Shown: piece after piece, positions 45,984 through 57,960 of the stretch | Layout: every line of letters starts with the position of its first letter | How positions within the stretch are numbered: the stretch's first letter is position 1 | DNA from: Cycas panzhihuaensis | Taxonomy: Eukaryota > Cycadophyta | Length of the DNA stretch: 64,000 bases | Direction: 5' to 3' | Assembly: GCA_023213395.1 (NCBI GenBank) | Contig: CM041465.1 | Span: 99,021,741-99,085,740 of the forward strand | The notes under the pieces: model-generated | Databases searched by the model: none | Told to the model about the DNA's origin: nothing | What the model saw: the letters and a program-made list of their open reading frames with translations, nothing else | Program-made: the position numbers and the translations under genes

Positions 45984-46481
45984 CGGGGGCCAGCGGACTT
46001 TTCTTCCGTTTTGGCTCGTGGCGATCGTCGGGACCGTCTCGTCCTTGATCGCCTTTGCCTTGAGCCGGCCGCCCATTCGCTCCATGGGCGCCCTTCTTGC
46101 TTCCTCTTACGAAGCATTTATGGCGCTTTATGGTGCATTTTTGGGGGCCCTCTTGCCGATTTCTTGTTGCTCCGAGCATGCAGAGTTTATACTCGTTTGG
46201 CTCGTTTCGCCGCTCTGAGCTCGTTTTCGCAGTCCTTTTTCGCCCCTGGAGCTCCCGAAGGAAGTGTTCCCCCGTCTGGGGGCACGTTTTGCTTTCCGAA
46301 GCAACTTTCGGGGACTCCAGGGTGCCGTTTTCCGCCTACTCTCAGTCAGTGCCCCGATGGCTCGCTCTCGGGTAGCCTCATTGCTAGGTCCTCCTACCCT
46401 CCGTGGCCCGCTTCGTGTTCGCTATTCGAGTCTTCGTGTTGCTTACGTTGCTATTTGTTGCCCCGAGTTCAGCATTCGACC
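45984..46481. other. Spacer between accessory-gene promoter and RNase H ORF (C)
   Basis: About 500 bp without a supported gene. Its homologues in A (1950-2508), B (14463-14990) and D (9555-10095) share blocks such as TATACTCGTTTGGCTCGTTTC, but the open frames do not stay in register. Confidence 0.45.
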
Positions 46482-46905
46482 ATGTCCCTCCTCATTTTCA
46501 CCGATGGTGGAAGTCGCGGCAACCGGGCCTTGGCCGTGCGTGGATTCTTCGTAGTCCCTCGGGCATGATTACATGTGTTGGAATCTTTCTCCCGAGGCTA
46601 CCAATACGGCCGAGTACCGTAGTTATTGAAGCCCTTCCGATGCTCTTCATTTCCATCAAGGGTCTATTGTGTTGTTTTGCGATTCTCGGGTTGTGGTGTC
46701 CCACCTCACCCGGGTTTACAGTGCGGTGCCCTCACCCGAGAACCCTCGCGTCTGCTTGAGTCCCTCACAGCTCGTTTCTCATCGATGGATATTCGGCATA
46801 TCCGAGGCACCTCAATCTTTGGTAAGCGGCCTCGTCGCCTCATCCTTGGCGTCGCCTCCCTCTTCTTGATGGCCATGGTTGAGGCTTGCACCGGCCCGTG
46901 CCGGT
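46482..46905 (+). pseudogene. Archaeal-type RNase H ORF of element C
   Basis: ATG at 46482, then SLLIFTDGGSRGN with the first catalytic Asp and the GGSRGN loop intact. After it, small deletions change the frame, and the FLP, AEY (as TAEYR-like), and CDSRVVVSHLTRVY (46669-46869) blocks lie in other frames. The start codon with its SLL(I)FTDGGSRGN context agrees with D (MSLFIFTDD) and suggests that this is a self-starting ORF. Confidence 0.75.
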
Positions 46906-47220
46906 CTCTGATTCTTTGGTTAGTTAGATCGCTTGCCTGTTTCTTTGGATGCCTGCTACTTCATATCGCACCTCGTAGCAGGGGCATCCGTTCTTCTTGC
47001 TTACTTGATTTAGCTCGATGTTTAGGCGGCGTGGCAGCCCCTACGTTGTCCTCGTCTCTGTCGCCCTTATCCACGCGTTCCGCCACGACACTTGCCCACA
47101 CCCTTGGACCACGTCTTTGCCCTTTATTGTTTATATGTATATGCATGTGCTACTCATGTTTCTTGATTGTCAGCATTCGCCATCACATTACGCTTGGCGG
47201 TGAGGCTCTGCGCGAGGCGA
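46906..47220 (+). other. Spacer before the C 3' LTR
   Basis: About 310 bp, ending GGCGGTGAGGCTCTGCGCGAGGCGA, the polypurine-tract position. Contains TATATGTATATGCATGTGC, the counterpart of the AT run in D. No gene. Confidence 0.5.
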
Positions 47221-49711
47221 TGTTCCGGTATCGGGAATGGACTCGGGGCCTTGTCGACACGGGTTTGTGCGGTATATGCCTTTACTTTGCTTACTTATGA
47301 TCTGCGATGGTGGGAATGGTTTGATTGACATGTGCTGTCCATATACTGTTTGATTGCTTGTTCATTATGCATGTGCTATGGCACCTTTTAGCCTATAATG
47401 ACGACTCACGGTGAGGCATTCCCGTGAATCGACACCGTATGGCATCTGACCACTCACGATGTCTCCATGGTCTCTCGGAATGCTTTTGCCAGCCTGTTTA
47501 TGCGTGTTACCGCGTGCCGCTTATGTTGCAAACCCTTTCTAAGCCTGGTTTAACCCTTAGTTAGGTCTTTTTGCACCGTTTGAGTACATGCCCATGACCT
47601 AAAGCGCTCTTGACTAATGTATTTTGAGTTTAACTTATGATTTTACCTTAAACCTGATTTCTTACTTTAATTTTCTATTTTTTGGGTTTCGGTTCCGTCT
47701 GCATGATAAACTAAAGCGATGCAGCGGAATTCCGTGATGCAGCTAAGTTTCTTGTGATCTGTTAAAATTTAAAAAGAAACACGACGATGGTAGCGATTTT
47801 TCGTGAGCTGGCGTGGCTCTAACAGTTGGGCGCGAGGCCCCCAGCGTTCACTTGCTTCACTCGAGACATAAAAGCGCTTTTTCACTCATTTGCCTCATTA
47901 TTGAATGAATTTTCTACTCTCTACTTCACTCTCCTCTCAAGTTTTCTTCACAAAGACAAGACAAACAAACAAGAGCAAGAGACACCTTTCAGCAATTTGT
48001 GGGACGGAGGCACCAAGGGCTGCTATTCTTTGGAGATCTGAGGCCATTCTTTGCCCCTCACAGACTCAATACAAGCACTCTTCCTCCTCACACATATTGA
48101 AGGCCTCCAAGAGGGTTTTGCACCAAGAAAACCATTGCAAGGAACCATTTCCATCTCACCTTTTTGCATGAGGCTCCACCACTCCTCTCTCTTGCAAGGG
48201 ACATGCTACATTGCTTCATAAGCATCTCTTGGACCGCTGCTCCAAGTTGCCAAGTGCTCGCATGCACTCCTCCTTCATCATTTGAGGTATTTGGTGTCAC
48301 TTCTTTGGTGTTTTTGCTTGTTTTTTGTATTATTTCACTTGCAACTCTTTGCTTCCTTTTATGTATGCACTTTCTTGGTTTCCCCTTAGCCGGTTGATGC
48401 AAGGAACCATAGTATTTGTGGCTTATTAGAGTGTCACCCAGGGATAGGCTTAGTTTCCCATTCTTTTCTTCCACTCACCTTTCTTCTCCCATCCTTCTCT
48501 TTCGCCATTTCTTGGGCAATAGGCATAAAGGGTTACACGAGGGTTTGAGGGAGGTTAGGCGGGGTTAGTCCCCATTGCCGTCCTACTCCCCAAGGGTTCA
48601 GTCCCTTTTCCTCTCCCCTTTATTTTCCGCTTTTGCTTAAGTAGGGCTAGAGGTAGGGAGAATCGGTTGAGTGTTTACCTTGGCATATGCTACCGTTGCT
48701 CCATGATCTTTTTGTCGCATGCTAGCATCGTTTCCCTTACATCCTGTGGAGACCTCTAGGTGGGTGAGTTAGCCATCCAGGGCTATACTCAACCCCATTT
48801 AGGGTGCGTTTGTGATATGTGACCTTGGCATGCTTATCGTGTGACTTTGCTTCTTTCATTGCATGTTAGCATCTAGCCATATCTTTTAAACTTAGTTCGC
48901 TTTACTTGCAACATATATACATATATCTTTTGGCATCTCGTAGCCTCTCTTTCGAGAGGAAGGTATTCCGCTTATTTGCTTGCGGAGGCGTTCGGGACGA
49001 GGGGCGCATAAGGTCGACCCCCTTGGTCGACACTCGCTTAATGCGTTTTCCCTTTGTGTATACCGTTTGAGCTTTATTTTACATCATTTCGGTTTAGCTA
49101 GTACTTATTTGCTTTCGGGAGGTAAGTGATCCCCATCACCGCTTGCAAGCGTCGCATGCGAAGAGGACGACGGGAGGAAGCGCAACCGTGGGACGGACAC
49201 TGCGTCTCGGCATTAGCCGGATCCGGTATTCTCCGCTCACCCTTCATACTCCTTTTTCTCGCTCTTACGTTTCTTTCGCTTGCTTTGGTAGTTAGAGAAA
49301 TATAAGAAAAGGAAAAGAAATAACTATTTATTTTGTACTTACTTTTGCTTTACATTTGCTTTACGTGCTTTCTTTGCTACACCACGCACATTATAGTGTC
49401 GAGATTCTTTGAGTCCCCTTTAGCCGCTCTTGCATATATCTTACTGCGACACGTTTGGTTGGTTACCCTTGCCGCTTTCTCATTGCCTTGAGAAGTAGCG
49501 GCGTCTGTTTCCTTTTCCCTTCCGGCCATCCGAAGGGTAGGAGGGTCTCGCCTTCTGCGGCTACAGAGCAACCGGGCACCTTGCGATCCGTGCAGCGCTC
49601 CGGCGCCGACGGCGTCCGCGAGGTATGATCCTCGTTCTTTAGCCTATTAGCCCTGTGGTTTTGTGTCCTTCCCGCTAGGCGTTGGATCATTGCCCCGTGG
49701 AGAGCGTTTCA
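47221..49711 (+). repeat. Element C 3' LTR (2.49 kb)
   Basis: TGTTCCGGTATCGGG to GGAGAGCGTTTCA. Matches the 5' LTR base for base over long stretches; differences are almost all 1-5 base indels at GC-rich words, plus a scrambled palindrome region (47695-47765). TATA-like ATAAAAGC at 47868-47875. Confidence 0.92.
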
Positions 49712-49716
49712 AGGGG
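49712..49716. repeat. Target site duplication of C, right copy (AGGGG)
   Basis: AGGGG directly after GCGTTTCA; pairs with 33762-33766. Confidence 0.9.
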
Positions 49717-51693
49717 CATCCCTAAGATGCTAAGCTCAACAACGTGAGTTGTCATAGAAACACTCCCCATGAATGGAACACCACTTCTTCTCAAGTAAGG
49801 AATTTGGCTTCCTTGCTTGAGAGGACTAGGCATTGTCATTCTTAGGGAGAGCAGCTTAAGTAGCTTGTTGGATTTATTTGTTGGAAGTAGGTGAGGAAGG
49901 AGCTTGCAGTTTAAGTTCCTTCATCATACATTTGAATGAATGTATGGCAAAGGTGAGCAGATCTAGGGTCTTCTCAGTCGGATGAGAAGAGGACCTAGTG
50001 GATTATTGTCATTTGGTCTCTTTGGTTTGAGGTGGTACCTCACGTCATTGTGAGGGCTTGATAGGCTTCTTGAGTCTAGCCTAGATCTCAATAGCCTCAA
50101 GCGCTAAGCACTTTGCGATGGCAGAGCCACATGTAGTCGCCCCCATCTTAAGGACTTCTACATGGACTTTAGGGTGAAGTGCATTAACGAAAAGGTCCCT
50201 CTTCAATTCCTCGGGCAAAGTAGTCTTAGTGGAATGAAAGAGGTCATAAAATCATTGCACGAAGTTACAATTCATCTCATTGTGACCTTGTTTAAGCAGA
50301 AGAAGAGATTTTATTCCACTTTTGAATGGACAAGCAATATCAAAATAATTGATGAACTCGTCCACAAGTTACTGGAATGAGAAAATGGAATGGGCAGGCA
50401 GGCGATAAAACCATTTAAGGGCATTGCCTTGTAAGGATCGTGGGAATAGTTTCATTAGAATGTGATCATAGGCCCAGTAATCAATGCTCACCATAGAGAA
50501 ACTACAGGCGTGCTCCACTGGGTCTTGTGATGAAGTTCCATTGAACTTAGGAACTTTGGGAGGATGAGGCAGCAAATTGGTTCTTAAAACCTCAACAGAC
50601 AATGGTGTCGATCTATAATCCATGAAGGGACTTTCCCTTGCCTGGACTATAGGATCGACAAATGATGTAGGAGGTAATAGGCAAGGAACGAATGGGGATG
50701 GTAGACCCATCCCTCCTTGAGGAAGTGCCCCTTGTTAGAAAGGGACTTGAGGATAAGTGCCTTGAAAGGAAACTAGGTTCCCTTGCAAAGGTGTAGCGTA
50801 AGAAGCTACATAGGATGGTGGAAAAGAAGGGTGTAGAATCAAGTTTTGTCCATGTGGACCACCTGTGGGTAGTGTAATCCCATATGGATGTAGCGGGTCC
50901 ACCCCATAAGCTAGAATATGATTCCCTTTACCCTGCCCCCAAGGTTGAGAAGCATAACCTAGGGGTATATAAAGGGAAGGACCATTAGGTTGGTTTTGAG
51001 TATACGTGGGAGTGGATCCCACGTGACTAGTAGTAGTAACATTAGTAGGACCTATAGGCCTACTAAGAAATGCATGTGCCACATTGGGAGATGGCATGTT
51101 GGCTTGACTAGGAAAAGGTATGCTGACCCCTAGCTGGGAGAAAGACATACTACAAGAGGGTCACGAAGAACTAGGACCATGATGAGGGATAGAAGGTGCA
51201 ATATACATCCCTACAGTAGGTGTAGAGATGGAGCGGGACAAATGTGTAGGCACAAAAAGATTACTTGTTGTGGGAGGTGTAGATGCGGATGAAGATGGTG
51301 GGACAGGAGTGGATGAGGAGGAGGTTCCACCATACAAGACATCTTCAAACCATCTAGGATACGATTGAAGATGAGCAGCTCGAAAGCACTCACTAAGGGC
51401 TTCAACCATGTCAACAGGAGGGGTATCTATATGATCATAAGAGGTAGACGGGACCTCAAATGAAGTAAACCCCTAAGGGTGTTCCTCATAAGAATCACCA
51501 ACTAGATGGTGGATCTCAAGAGGAGACAGACCCTCTACTGTATGAGTAGAAGGATGAGCATTAAGTGGGTGATGTTGATCACCAAGGTAGTAAATAGGAT
51601 CATCACCCTCTTGGGTGGATCCCAGAATAGATGTGACTCATGAGCTCTCGAAGCAAATGCATGATAGGCCCAATCGGAAGGGTATCCTTCCAT
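49717..51693 (-). pseudogene. Gag of element D
   Basis: Start ATG at 51693 (MEGYPSDWAYHAFASRA). The N-terminal acidic and Pro/Ser-rich part reads LSECFRAAHLQSYPRWFEDV, then SFSQLGVSIPFPSQANMPSP, YIPLGYASQPWGQGKGNHIL (50735-51148). The core: VPKFNGTSSQDPVEHACSFS, IDYWAYDHILMKLFPRSLQG, LKWFYRLPAHSI (50369-50710). The zinc knuckle is seen near 49750-49800 as WCSIHGECFYDNSRC, with the third ligand His changed to Tyr. It joins to 33766 across element C. Most breaks are stops of C-to-T or G-to-A type. Confidence 0.82.
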
Positions 51694-51931
51694 TGTTGAA
51701 TCAGAATCCGATGATGAATGAAGATGATATGTGGGATCTTCCAACAATGGAGACAAACCACATAGGCGACATAAGAAGTGTTACATACAAAGCTTACCAA
51801 CACGTTAGAAAAAGGAAAAAGATGCAAAGTATGTGTTGGGGGTTGCCCAACAAAGAGATAAAGTGGAGGAGACTACTAAAAGGTAATAGTACCAATAGGA
51901 AGGAATAGGAACTAGCTCCCTTACTAGCAAG

Positions 51932-51949
51932 TCCCCAGTATGGTCACCA
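51932..51949 (-). other. Primer binding site of element D
   Basis: TGGTGACCATACTGGGGA on the minus strand, one base after the LTR end CATCCA. Identical to that of E. Confidence 0.75.
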
Positions 51950-51950
51950 G

Positions 51951-53215
51951 TGGATGCGCGTCTATGAGATAATCACTAAGCTCCATAGGAGTGATGATGG
52001 TTGATAGTGATATCGAAGGTGCAGGCGAAAACCCACAAGCAAGAAAGTATTATGTAGGGCGCCCCATGCGCCGAAGTGCGAGTTTAGGACCTGTGGATGA
52101 TATCCAATTACCTTGAAGTGGCCCTCAATCCAGGAAAGAGAGAGGGAAAATAGGAAGAGCAACCTCGATAAACTTGAGAGGAAGATCCTCTGACCATTGG
52201 ATGGCCGGAAGAGGGAGAGAGGAGTCCTCAAAGGTTTCCCTATGATGGAGGGAAATAGGTGTAGACAAAGTAGGCAATAGCCTACGATGTAGCCGGGTTC
52301 CTCTTGGTTATCTGACCAAGCAAATAGGGCCAAGAGGGGAAGAGAGAAAAAGGGAAAGAGATAACTAAACTAAGATTTCCTTTAACGATTCAAAGAGCAA
52401 GTGAAAAAAAGGAAAAAGGAATAGGTGTCACACATGCAAGCAAATAATATCAAAGGGAATGAACTGAAAGGGTAAGCTAGGCTTCGCAGGAGAAAGGAAA
52501 GGGAAGAGTAAGTTTCCTATAACATCTTTTTCCTATGAGGGTTGAGTATATGATATGTGAGCATACAAGTGTAAATGAAAGATACTGTTTACCCCCATTT
52601 TACTTTTATATTACCTACTTAGCTAGAACATATATCTTAAATAAAAGTAATAAAGGGAAATGAGAGTTAAAGGAAGGATGTACGTACTTGGAAGATGTAG
52701 CGGTCGATGGGAGGCCTCACCCACGTGCAACACATGTCCTTACATCAATCCACGAATGCATAACCAAGTCTTGACGTGAATGATAGGGGCTTCCTTACCT
52801 TCCCCTTTGTGAAAAGAAAGCGAAAAGGAAGAAAGTAAAAGCAAAGAATAAAAAATGGTAGATCTTACCCAGATCTAGACGTTTTATACCTTTGTGAGAG
52901 CACCACACCAACCTACACATGCACGAGCTTATCCCTTCCAAGAAGGGGTTGCAAAAGACAATCTATGTATATGCAAATATATATACAATCTTTATGTTAA
53001 AGTGTTAGGAAAGACGACTGCTGTAATAAGCTCTAAAATCCTCTCTCAAGCAAGCATGTACATCAAGCAAAATGGAATGAAGGGAAGCGTCAGGATGGCT
53101 AACCCTCCACTAGGTTCTCCACACAACTCTCTAACACAACAAGATAAGAGCAAAGGCAACTAAGGATAGCCAAGAGATGCAAGGAAGAAAGTGACAAAGT
53201 GTTGGGGGAACATAC
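51951..53215 (-). repeat. Element D 5' LTR, end part only
   Basis: The last 1.27 kb of the LTR, ending at the PBS. 52870-53215 matches 6870-7215 of the other D LTR. It stops at CATAC where element E starts; the LTR must resume beyond E, outside the window. Confidence 0.8.
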
Positions 53216-55469
53216 TATTTCCTGGCTATCAAGAATGGACTTGAGATAGGTCGACTTAGGTAAGCACAGGTATACACTTCTCACTTTCAGCTATCGCTTG
53301 GTAGAAGTCGTTTAGAGTGTTGTTTGATGTACGCTTGCTTGCCATTTATGTGATCACATTGCTTTCTTGCCTGATCACTTTGCTTGTACCTGCCGCATAT
53401 TATTCAGCCTATGACAACCCACCATGGGGCACTCCTCAGCGAGTCATGCACTCCATATGGCACTCAGCTGCCCACAACACCTCCACAGCTCCTTAAACAT
53501 CACCGTTTGTCATGACTCGCTTGTGTCAACACTCCTGTCATCACTTTGAGTCTCCTTCTAGGTGTGATAGGACACCTGCTACGTCTCAAGCCCTGCTCCA
53601 GTAGCTCTAAGCTCCTTTTTGCAAGTCTATTTTGTGGAAGGAGGGTACTCACAGCATCTCAACAAGCAAACTCCAAGATCTCAGAGTAGCATCCACGTTG
53701 GCCTCCTCTTCAGCCTAGGTCTGAAAAGCCTGTTTGGCATAGGCTTTTCCCTCTAATTTTTGGCAGAATAAAGCTCCTTCCTTCTGCTTCAAGGTACTCC
53801 TTCAATGGTCCTTTAAGTTTCTTGGTTTTTTCCTTTCTTTTATGAGCAGTTTTGAGTCATTCTTTGCTCCTATCCTTTCATTTTAGAGGAGCTTGCCCAT
53901 TGCTCCCTATTTTGCAGTATTTCTCCTCTCTTCTCCCGCAAGCTCACTCTAGGGTAGATGTGCAAGAGGGTTGCATAAGGTTAGGTGAAGGGAGAAAGGT
54001 GGGATCAGTCCCCTTGTTGGACTTCTCTCCAAGGGTTTTACCCTTCCCTTCCTTCCTCTTCCACTCCATGCCTCTCTCTGGAGTTGGGCTAGGGATAGTG
54101 AGAGCCTAATTCCAGTTCTGAAAATAGTGTTGGCAACCCTTACCACACTCGTTTTAGACCTATACTCTCAGGTTTTGGGCACCACATAAGCCCCCAAACC
54201 TGTCCTGTTTCAGTTTATGATCCTTAGCTTACCCCAACCTAACGATTTGCTGCCCATAGCACTTCATCTCTTGGGCTTATCTGTGCACCATTTTGTTGGT
54301 TTATTACCTCTTTGTTTGTTGTCTTGAACAGCCATCACATCCTGGTTTTTCCCCCATTAAGGCTACGTGGAGGTACTTGCGGGTAGGTTGGCCATTTCGA
54401 GGCTAACTTCCTCATCTTAGTCACTGCTTGGTGTTGCTTTGATTTGATTCTTGCTTGGAGGTTTTGGAGTAGAGTGCAATATTTTCAACTTGATGTATTA
54501 ACTACTTCTTATATTTATATACATATTAGGTATATTTGGCAGCCCCCTCTTCCAGGAGGGAGAAACCTTTGCTTTGTGATTGGCAGGTTCACGGCAATGA
54601 AAGTACAAAGGAGGTGGACTTCTTGATAGGTTAGTCCCTAGCTAGCAGTGCTTTCGATTCCTTCTTTGCTTTTTTCCATTACTTTGTTTTCACATATTGG
54701 GGGAAGGTAAGGTAGCCTCTCATCCATTCACGGTAACCATCATTGACTAGCCCCACACCCGCATGGCGAGTTCAAGTGGACGAGTGTATAAAGAGCGGAA
54801 GGGTACAACATCCCAACCATGCCTCTCTTCCAGGTATTTCTTGTCCCTTCTTTATCCTTTTTCCACCGTGTTTCTTTTATGCAAACTTCGCATGTTAAAG
54901 ACACATAGGAAACAAAAAGGGAAAGAACACACTTTTGCATTTATAAATTCCTTTCCATAGTTGTTCATATCGTGTGTAGATAGGACTTAGGAGTGAGTTG
55001 CACACCTCTTACGCCCCATCTAGCCCACACATAGAACTGTCCATCTCTAGACTTGCGTTTGGTTCTTTTAGCACACTTATTTCGCCTATCACATAACAAC
55101 CTAAACCTAACTGACATCTCTCTTTCATTTGGGTTAGGCCATCGTACCTCATATTCATCTACTTGCATATTGCCTTCTCCCTCCCGTGAGAAGACATAAC
55201 TTCCTAGAGTCCCCCTTCCTCTTCCTGGCCATCCAAGGGGTAGGTGGGCCTCCTCTTTTGGGACGACCCAAGGCCTTACCTTACGTCCTTTTCTAAAGAT
55301 TGCCCTAAGGCAATTGGGCACCATTCGTGGGTCCCGAATCTGTGCTCCAGCACATGGACGCCCTGCGTGGTGTTCTTTCTTGCTGTTAAGATCCCATTTA
55401 TAGCCTGACCATGCCTTAACTAGTTACATCCTTCTAAGCATAGAAGACCATCCCGTAGATGCAATTCCA
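53216..55469 (+). repeat. Element E 5' LTR (2.25 kb)
   Basis: Starts TATTTCCTGGCTATC (TG changed to TA) and ends GATGCAATTCCA. Blocks at 54360-54420 and 55320-55469 match A 4930-4990 and 6140-6284. I do not see the GGTACC palindrome in this LTR, unlike the others. Confidence 0.82.
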
Positions 55470-55470
55470 C

Positions 55471-55488
55471 TGGTGACCATACTGGGGA
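55471..55488 (+). other. Primer binding site of element E
   Basis: TGGTGACCATACTGGGGA, one base after the LTR. Tat elements usually carry TGGCGAC...TGGGGA here. Confidence 0.78.
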
Positions 55489-55728
55489 TCTGCTAGTAAG
55501 AGAGCTAGTCTCGCTTCTCCTTTTGTTGGTGTTATTGCTTTCCAGTAATCTTCCCTATTTTCCCTTTCCATTGGGTAACCCCCAATGCGTGCTTCGTACC
55601 CCCTTTCCTTCTAACAACTTTGGCAAAAGCATTATATGTGACGTTTCTCATGTCATTTATGAGGTTTACCACCTTTGTTAGAAGACTCTTCATATCACCT
55701 ACTTCCATCGTCAGAATCTGATTCGACA

Positions 55729-57960
55729 ATGGAGGGCTATCCTTCTGACTAGGTGTGTCACGCCTTCGCCTCGGGAACTCATGAGTTCCCCATATCTATT
55801 CCAGGATCCACCCAAGAGGGTGACGATCCTATCTATTACCTAGGTGACCAACATCACCCCATAGACATCCATCCTTCTACCCATGTGGTAGAAGACCCGT
55901 CTTCTCTTGAGGTTCACCCTTTGATTAGTGATTCTTACGAGGAGCGCCCTAAGGGATCCACGTCATTCGTGGTCCCATCCACCTCTTATGGTCATGTGGA
56001 TACCCCTCCCACTGACGTAGTTGAAGCTATTAGCGAGTGCTTTCGAGTAATTCACCTTCAATCGCATCCCAGGTGGTTTGAAGGTGTTCTACGTGGTGGA
56101 GCATCCTCTTTATCTGCTCCTTTGCCACCTCCTTCATGTGCACTTGCCCCTCCTACTACCAGTAACCCTTTCATTCCTGCATATTCGTCCTGCTCCTTTC
56201 TTACACTAACCATGGGGGCGAATATTTCACCTTCCATCCCTTGCCAGGGTCCTAGTTCTTTAGGACCCTCCTGTGGTATATCTTTCCCTCAGTTAGGGGT
56301 TAGCATACCTTTCCCTAACCAGGCTAATGTGCCATCCCCTAATGTGGTGCATATGTTTCCTAGTAGGCCTGTGGGTCCTACTAACTCTTTAGCCACTAGC
56401 CATGTGGGATCTACTCCTACATATTCCCAAAACTAACTTATTGGTCCTTCCTTTTATATACCCCCAGGTTACACTTCTCAACCTTGGGGGCAGGGTAAAG
56501 GGAACCACCTCCCAGCTTATGGGGTGGACCTGCTACACCTATATTGAATCGCACCACCTATAGGTGGCCCATATGGGTAAAACCCAGTTCCATACCCTCC
56601 TTTTCTGCCATCTAGCATAGCCTCTTTCGTTGTGCCTTTGCAAGGGAACCTAACTCCCTTTCAGTGCGCTTATCCTCAAGCCCCCTTCCAACCAGGGGCT
56701 TTTCCTCAAGGAGGGATGGGTTTGCCACCCCCATCCATTCCTTGCTCACTACCTACTACATCATTTGTTGATCCTACAGTCCAGGTAAGGGCACGTCCCT
56801 TCATGGACTATAGATCGACACCACTATCTATTGAGGCATTAAGAACTAATCTGCCACCTCATCCTACATAAGTTCCTAAATTTGATGGAACTTCCTCACA
56901 AGACCCAGCAGAACATGTGTGTAATTTTTCTATGGCATGTATAGATTACTAGGCTTATGACCATATATTGATGAAGTTATTTCCACGATCTTTGCAGGGC
57001 AACGCCCTTAAGTGGTGGATGAATTTATCAACTACTTCGATGTAGCTTGTCTTTTTGAAAGCAGAATGAAATCTCTCCTTTCACTCAAATAATGTCACAA
57101 TGAGATGAATCGTGACTTTGTGCGATGATTCCACGGCCTTCTTCACTCCACTAAGGCCACATTGCCCAAGGAGTTGAAGAGAGACCTTTTCGTTAATGCA
57201 CTTCACCCTGAAGTACATGTGGAAGTCCTTAAAATGGGGGCGACCACATGCAACTTCGCAATTGCAAAGTGCTTAGCATTAGAGGCTATTAAGATCCAAG
57301 CCAAACTCAAGAGGCCTCTCAAGCCCTCACAACATCGTGAGGCACCTCCCATAACCAAGGAAACTAAACCTTCATAACCCACTAGGTCTACTTCTCACTC
57401 GACTAAGAAGACCTTAGACCCCTTTACTTCTATCATATGTTCATTCGAACATACGATGAAGGAGCTTAAACTTCAAGCCCCTTCATCTCCAACTTCTAAT
57501 AAACAAATTCAATAGGCTTCTCAAGCTGCTCCTCCCACGGGGGATAATACCTAGCCTTCTCAAGCAAGGAAAGTAGATCCTTTGCTCGAGAAGAAGTAGT
57601 GTTCCATCCACGGGGAGTGCTTCCATGATGACTCGCATTGTCAGGTGAAACACCCTCGTAATGTCCCACGACATGGTTCGTCTCCTAGGTGGGCCTCGAG
57701 ACCTAATCTTGATCAACCCATCCATAAGGATCCGTTTCCTAAACATGGGGAGCGTGATCACAATGCTCAACAAAGAAATAACTGAAACTGAGGTAGATCC
57801 CCTAATTCTTGCCCTTTGCACGGTAGAGGTAAGGGTGTGTAAGATTCAACATCCTCCTCACGTTCCCCTGACCGTCGTGCTCCCTCACCTTTGCGATCCT
57901 GCAACAAGGGAAAGAAGGTAATTCAGATGCTCGAGGCCACTCCCTTATATATGCCCTAAC
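55729..57960 (+). pseudogene. Gag of element E
   Basis: ATG at 55729 (MEGYPSD, then TAG where D has TGG). Then HAFASGTHEFPISIPGSTQE, VVEAISECFRVIHLQSHPRW, ISFPQLGVSIPFPNQANVPS (to 56436), YIPPGYTSQPWGQGKGNHLP, GGMGLPPPSIPCSLPTTSFV, then VPKFDGTSSQDPAEHVCNFS and YDHILMKLFPRSLQGNALKW. Right after KW about 50 bp are deleted (near 57015), removing the FYRLP...FQQL block. PKELKRDLFVNALHPEVHVE follows (57162-57377). The zinc knuckle CSIHGECFHDDSHC (CX2HX4HX4C) is intact near 57600-57650. Confidence 0.85.

Larger units (their letters stand above)
33767..49711 (+). mobile_element. Element C: complete Tat-like retrotransposon (15.9 kb)
   Basis: Bounded by TG...CA LTRs (33767-36275 and 47221-49711) and a perfect AGGGG target duplication. 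Internal order: PBS, gag, protease, RT, RNase H, integrase, hairpin, antisense accessory gene, RNase H ORF, 3' LTR. It is GC-rich and CpG-rich, so young. Yet every gene is broken by small indels of 1-4 bases, often at C/G-rich words, and few by base changes. This pattern may reflect sequence errors rather than decay. Confidence 0.92.
6867..53215 (-). mobile_element. Element D: old Tat-like retrotransposon, host to B, C and E
   Basis: D is present in three pieces: 6867-11296 (3' LTR, RNase H ORF, accessory gene 5' part), 27076-33766 (rest of accessory gene, integrase, RT, protease) and 49712/49717-53215 (gag, PBS, part of 5' LTR). Reading across B and across C, the accessory gene and the gag-pol region resume at the matching homologous position, which is the evidence for one split element. 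It is CpG-poor with many C-to-T and G-to-A stops. E interrupts its 5' LTR at 53215, so its true end lies right of the window. Confidence 0.8.
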
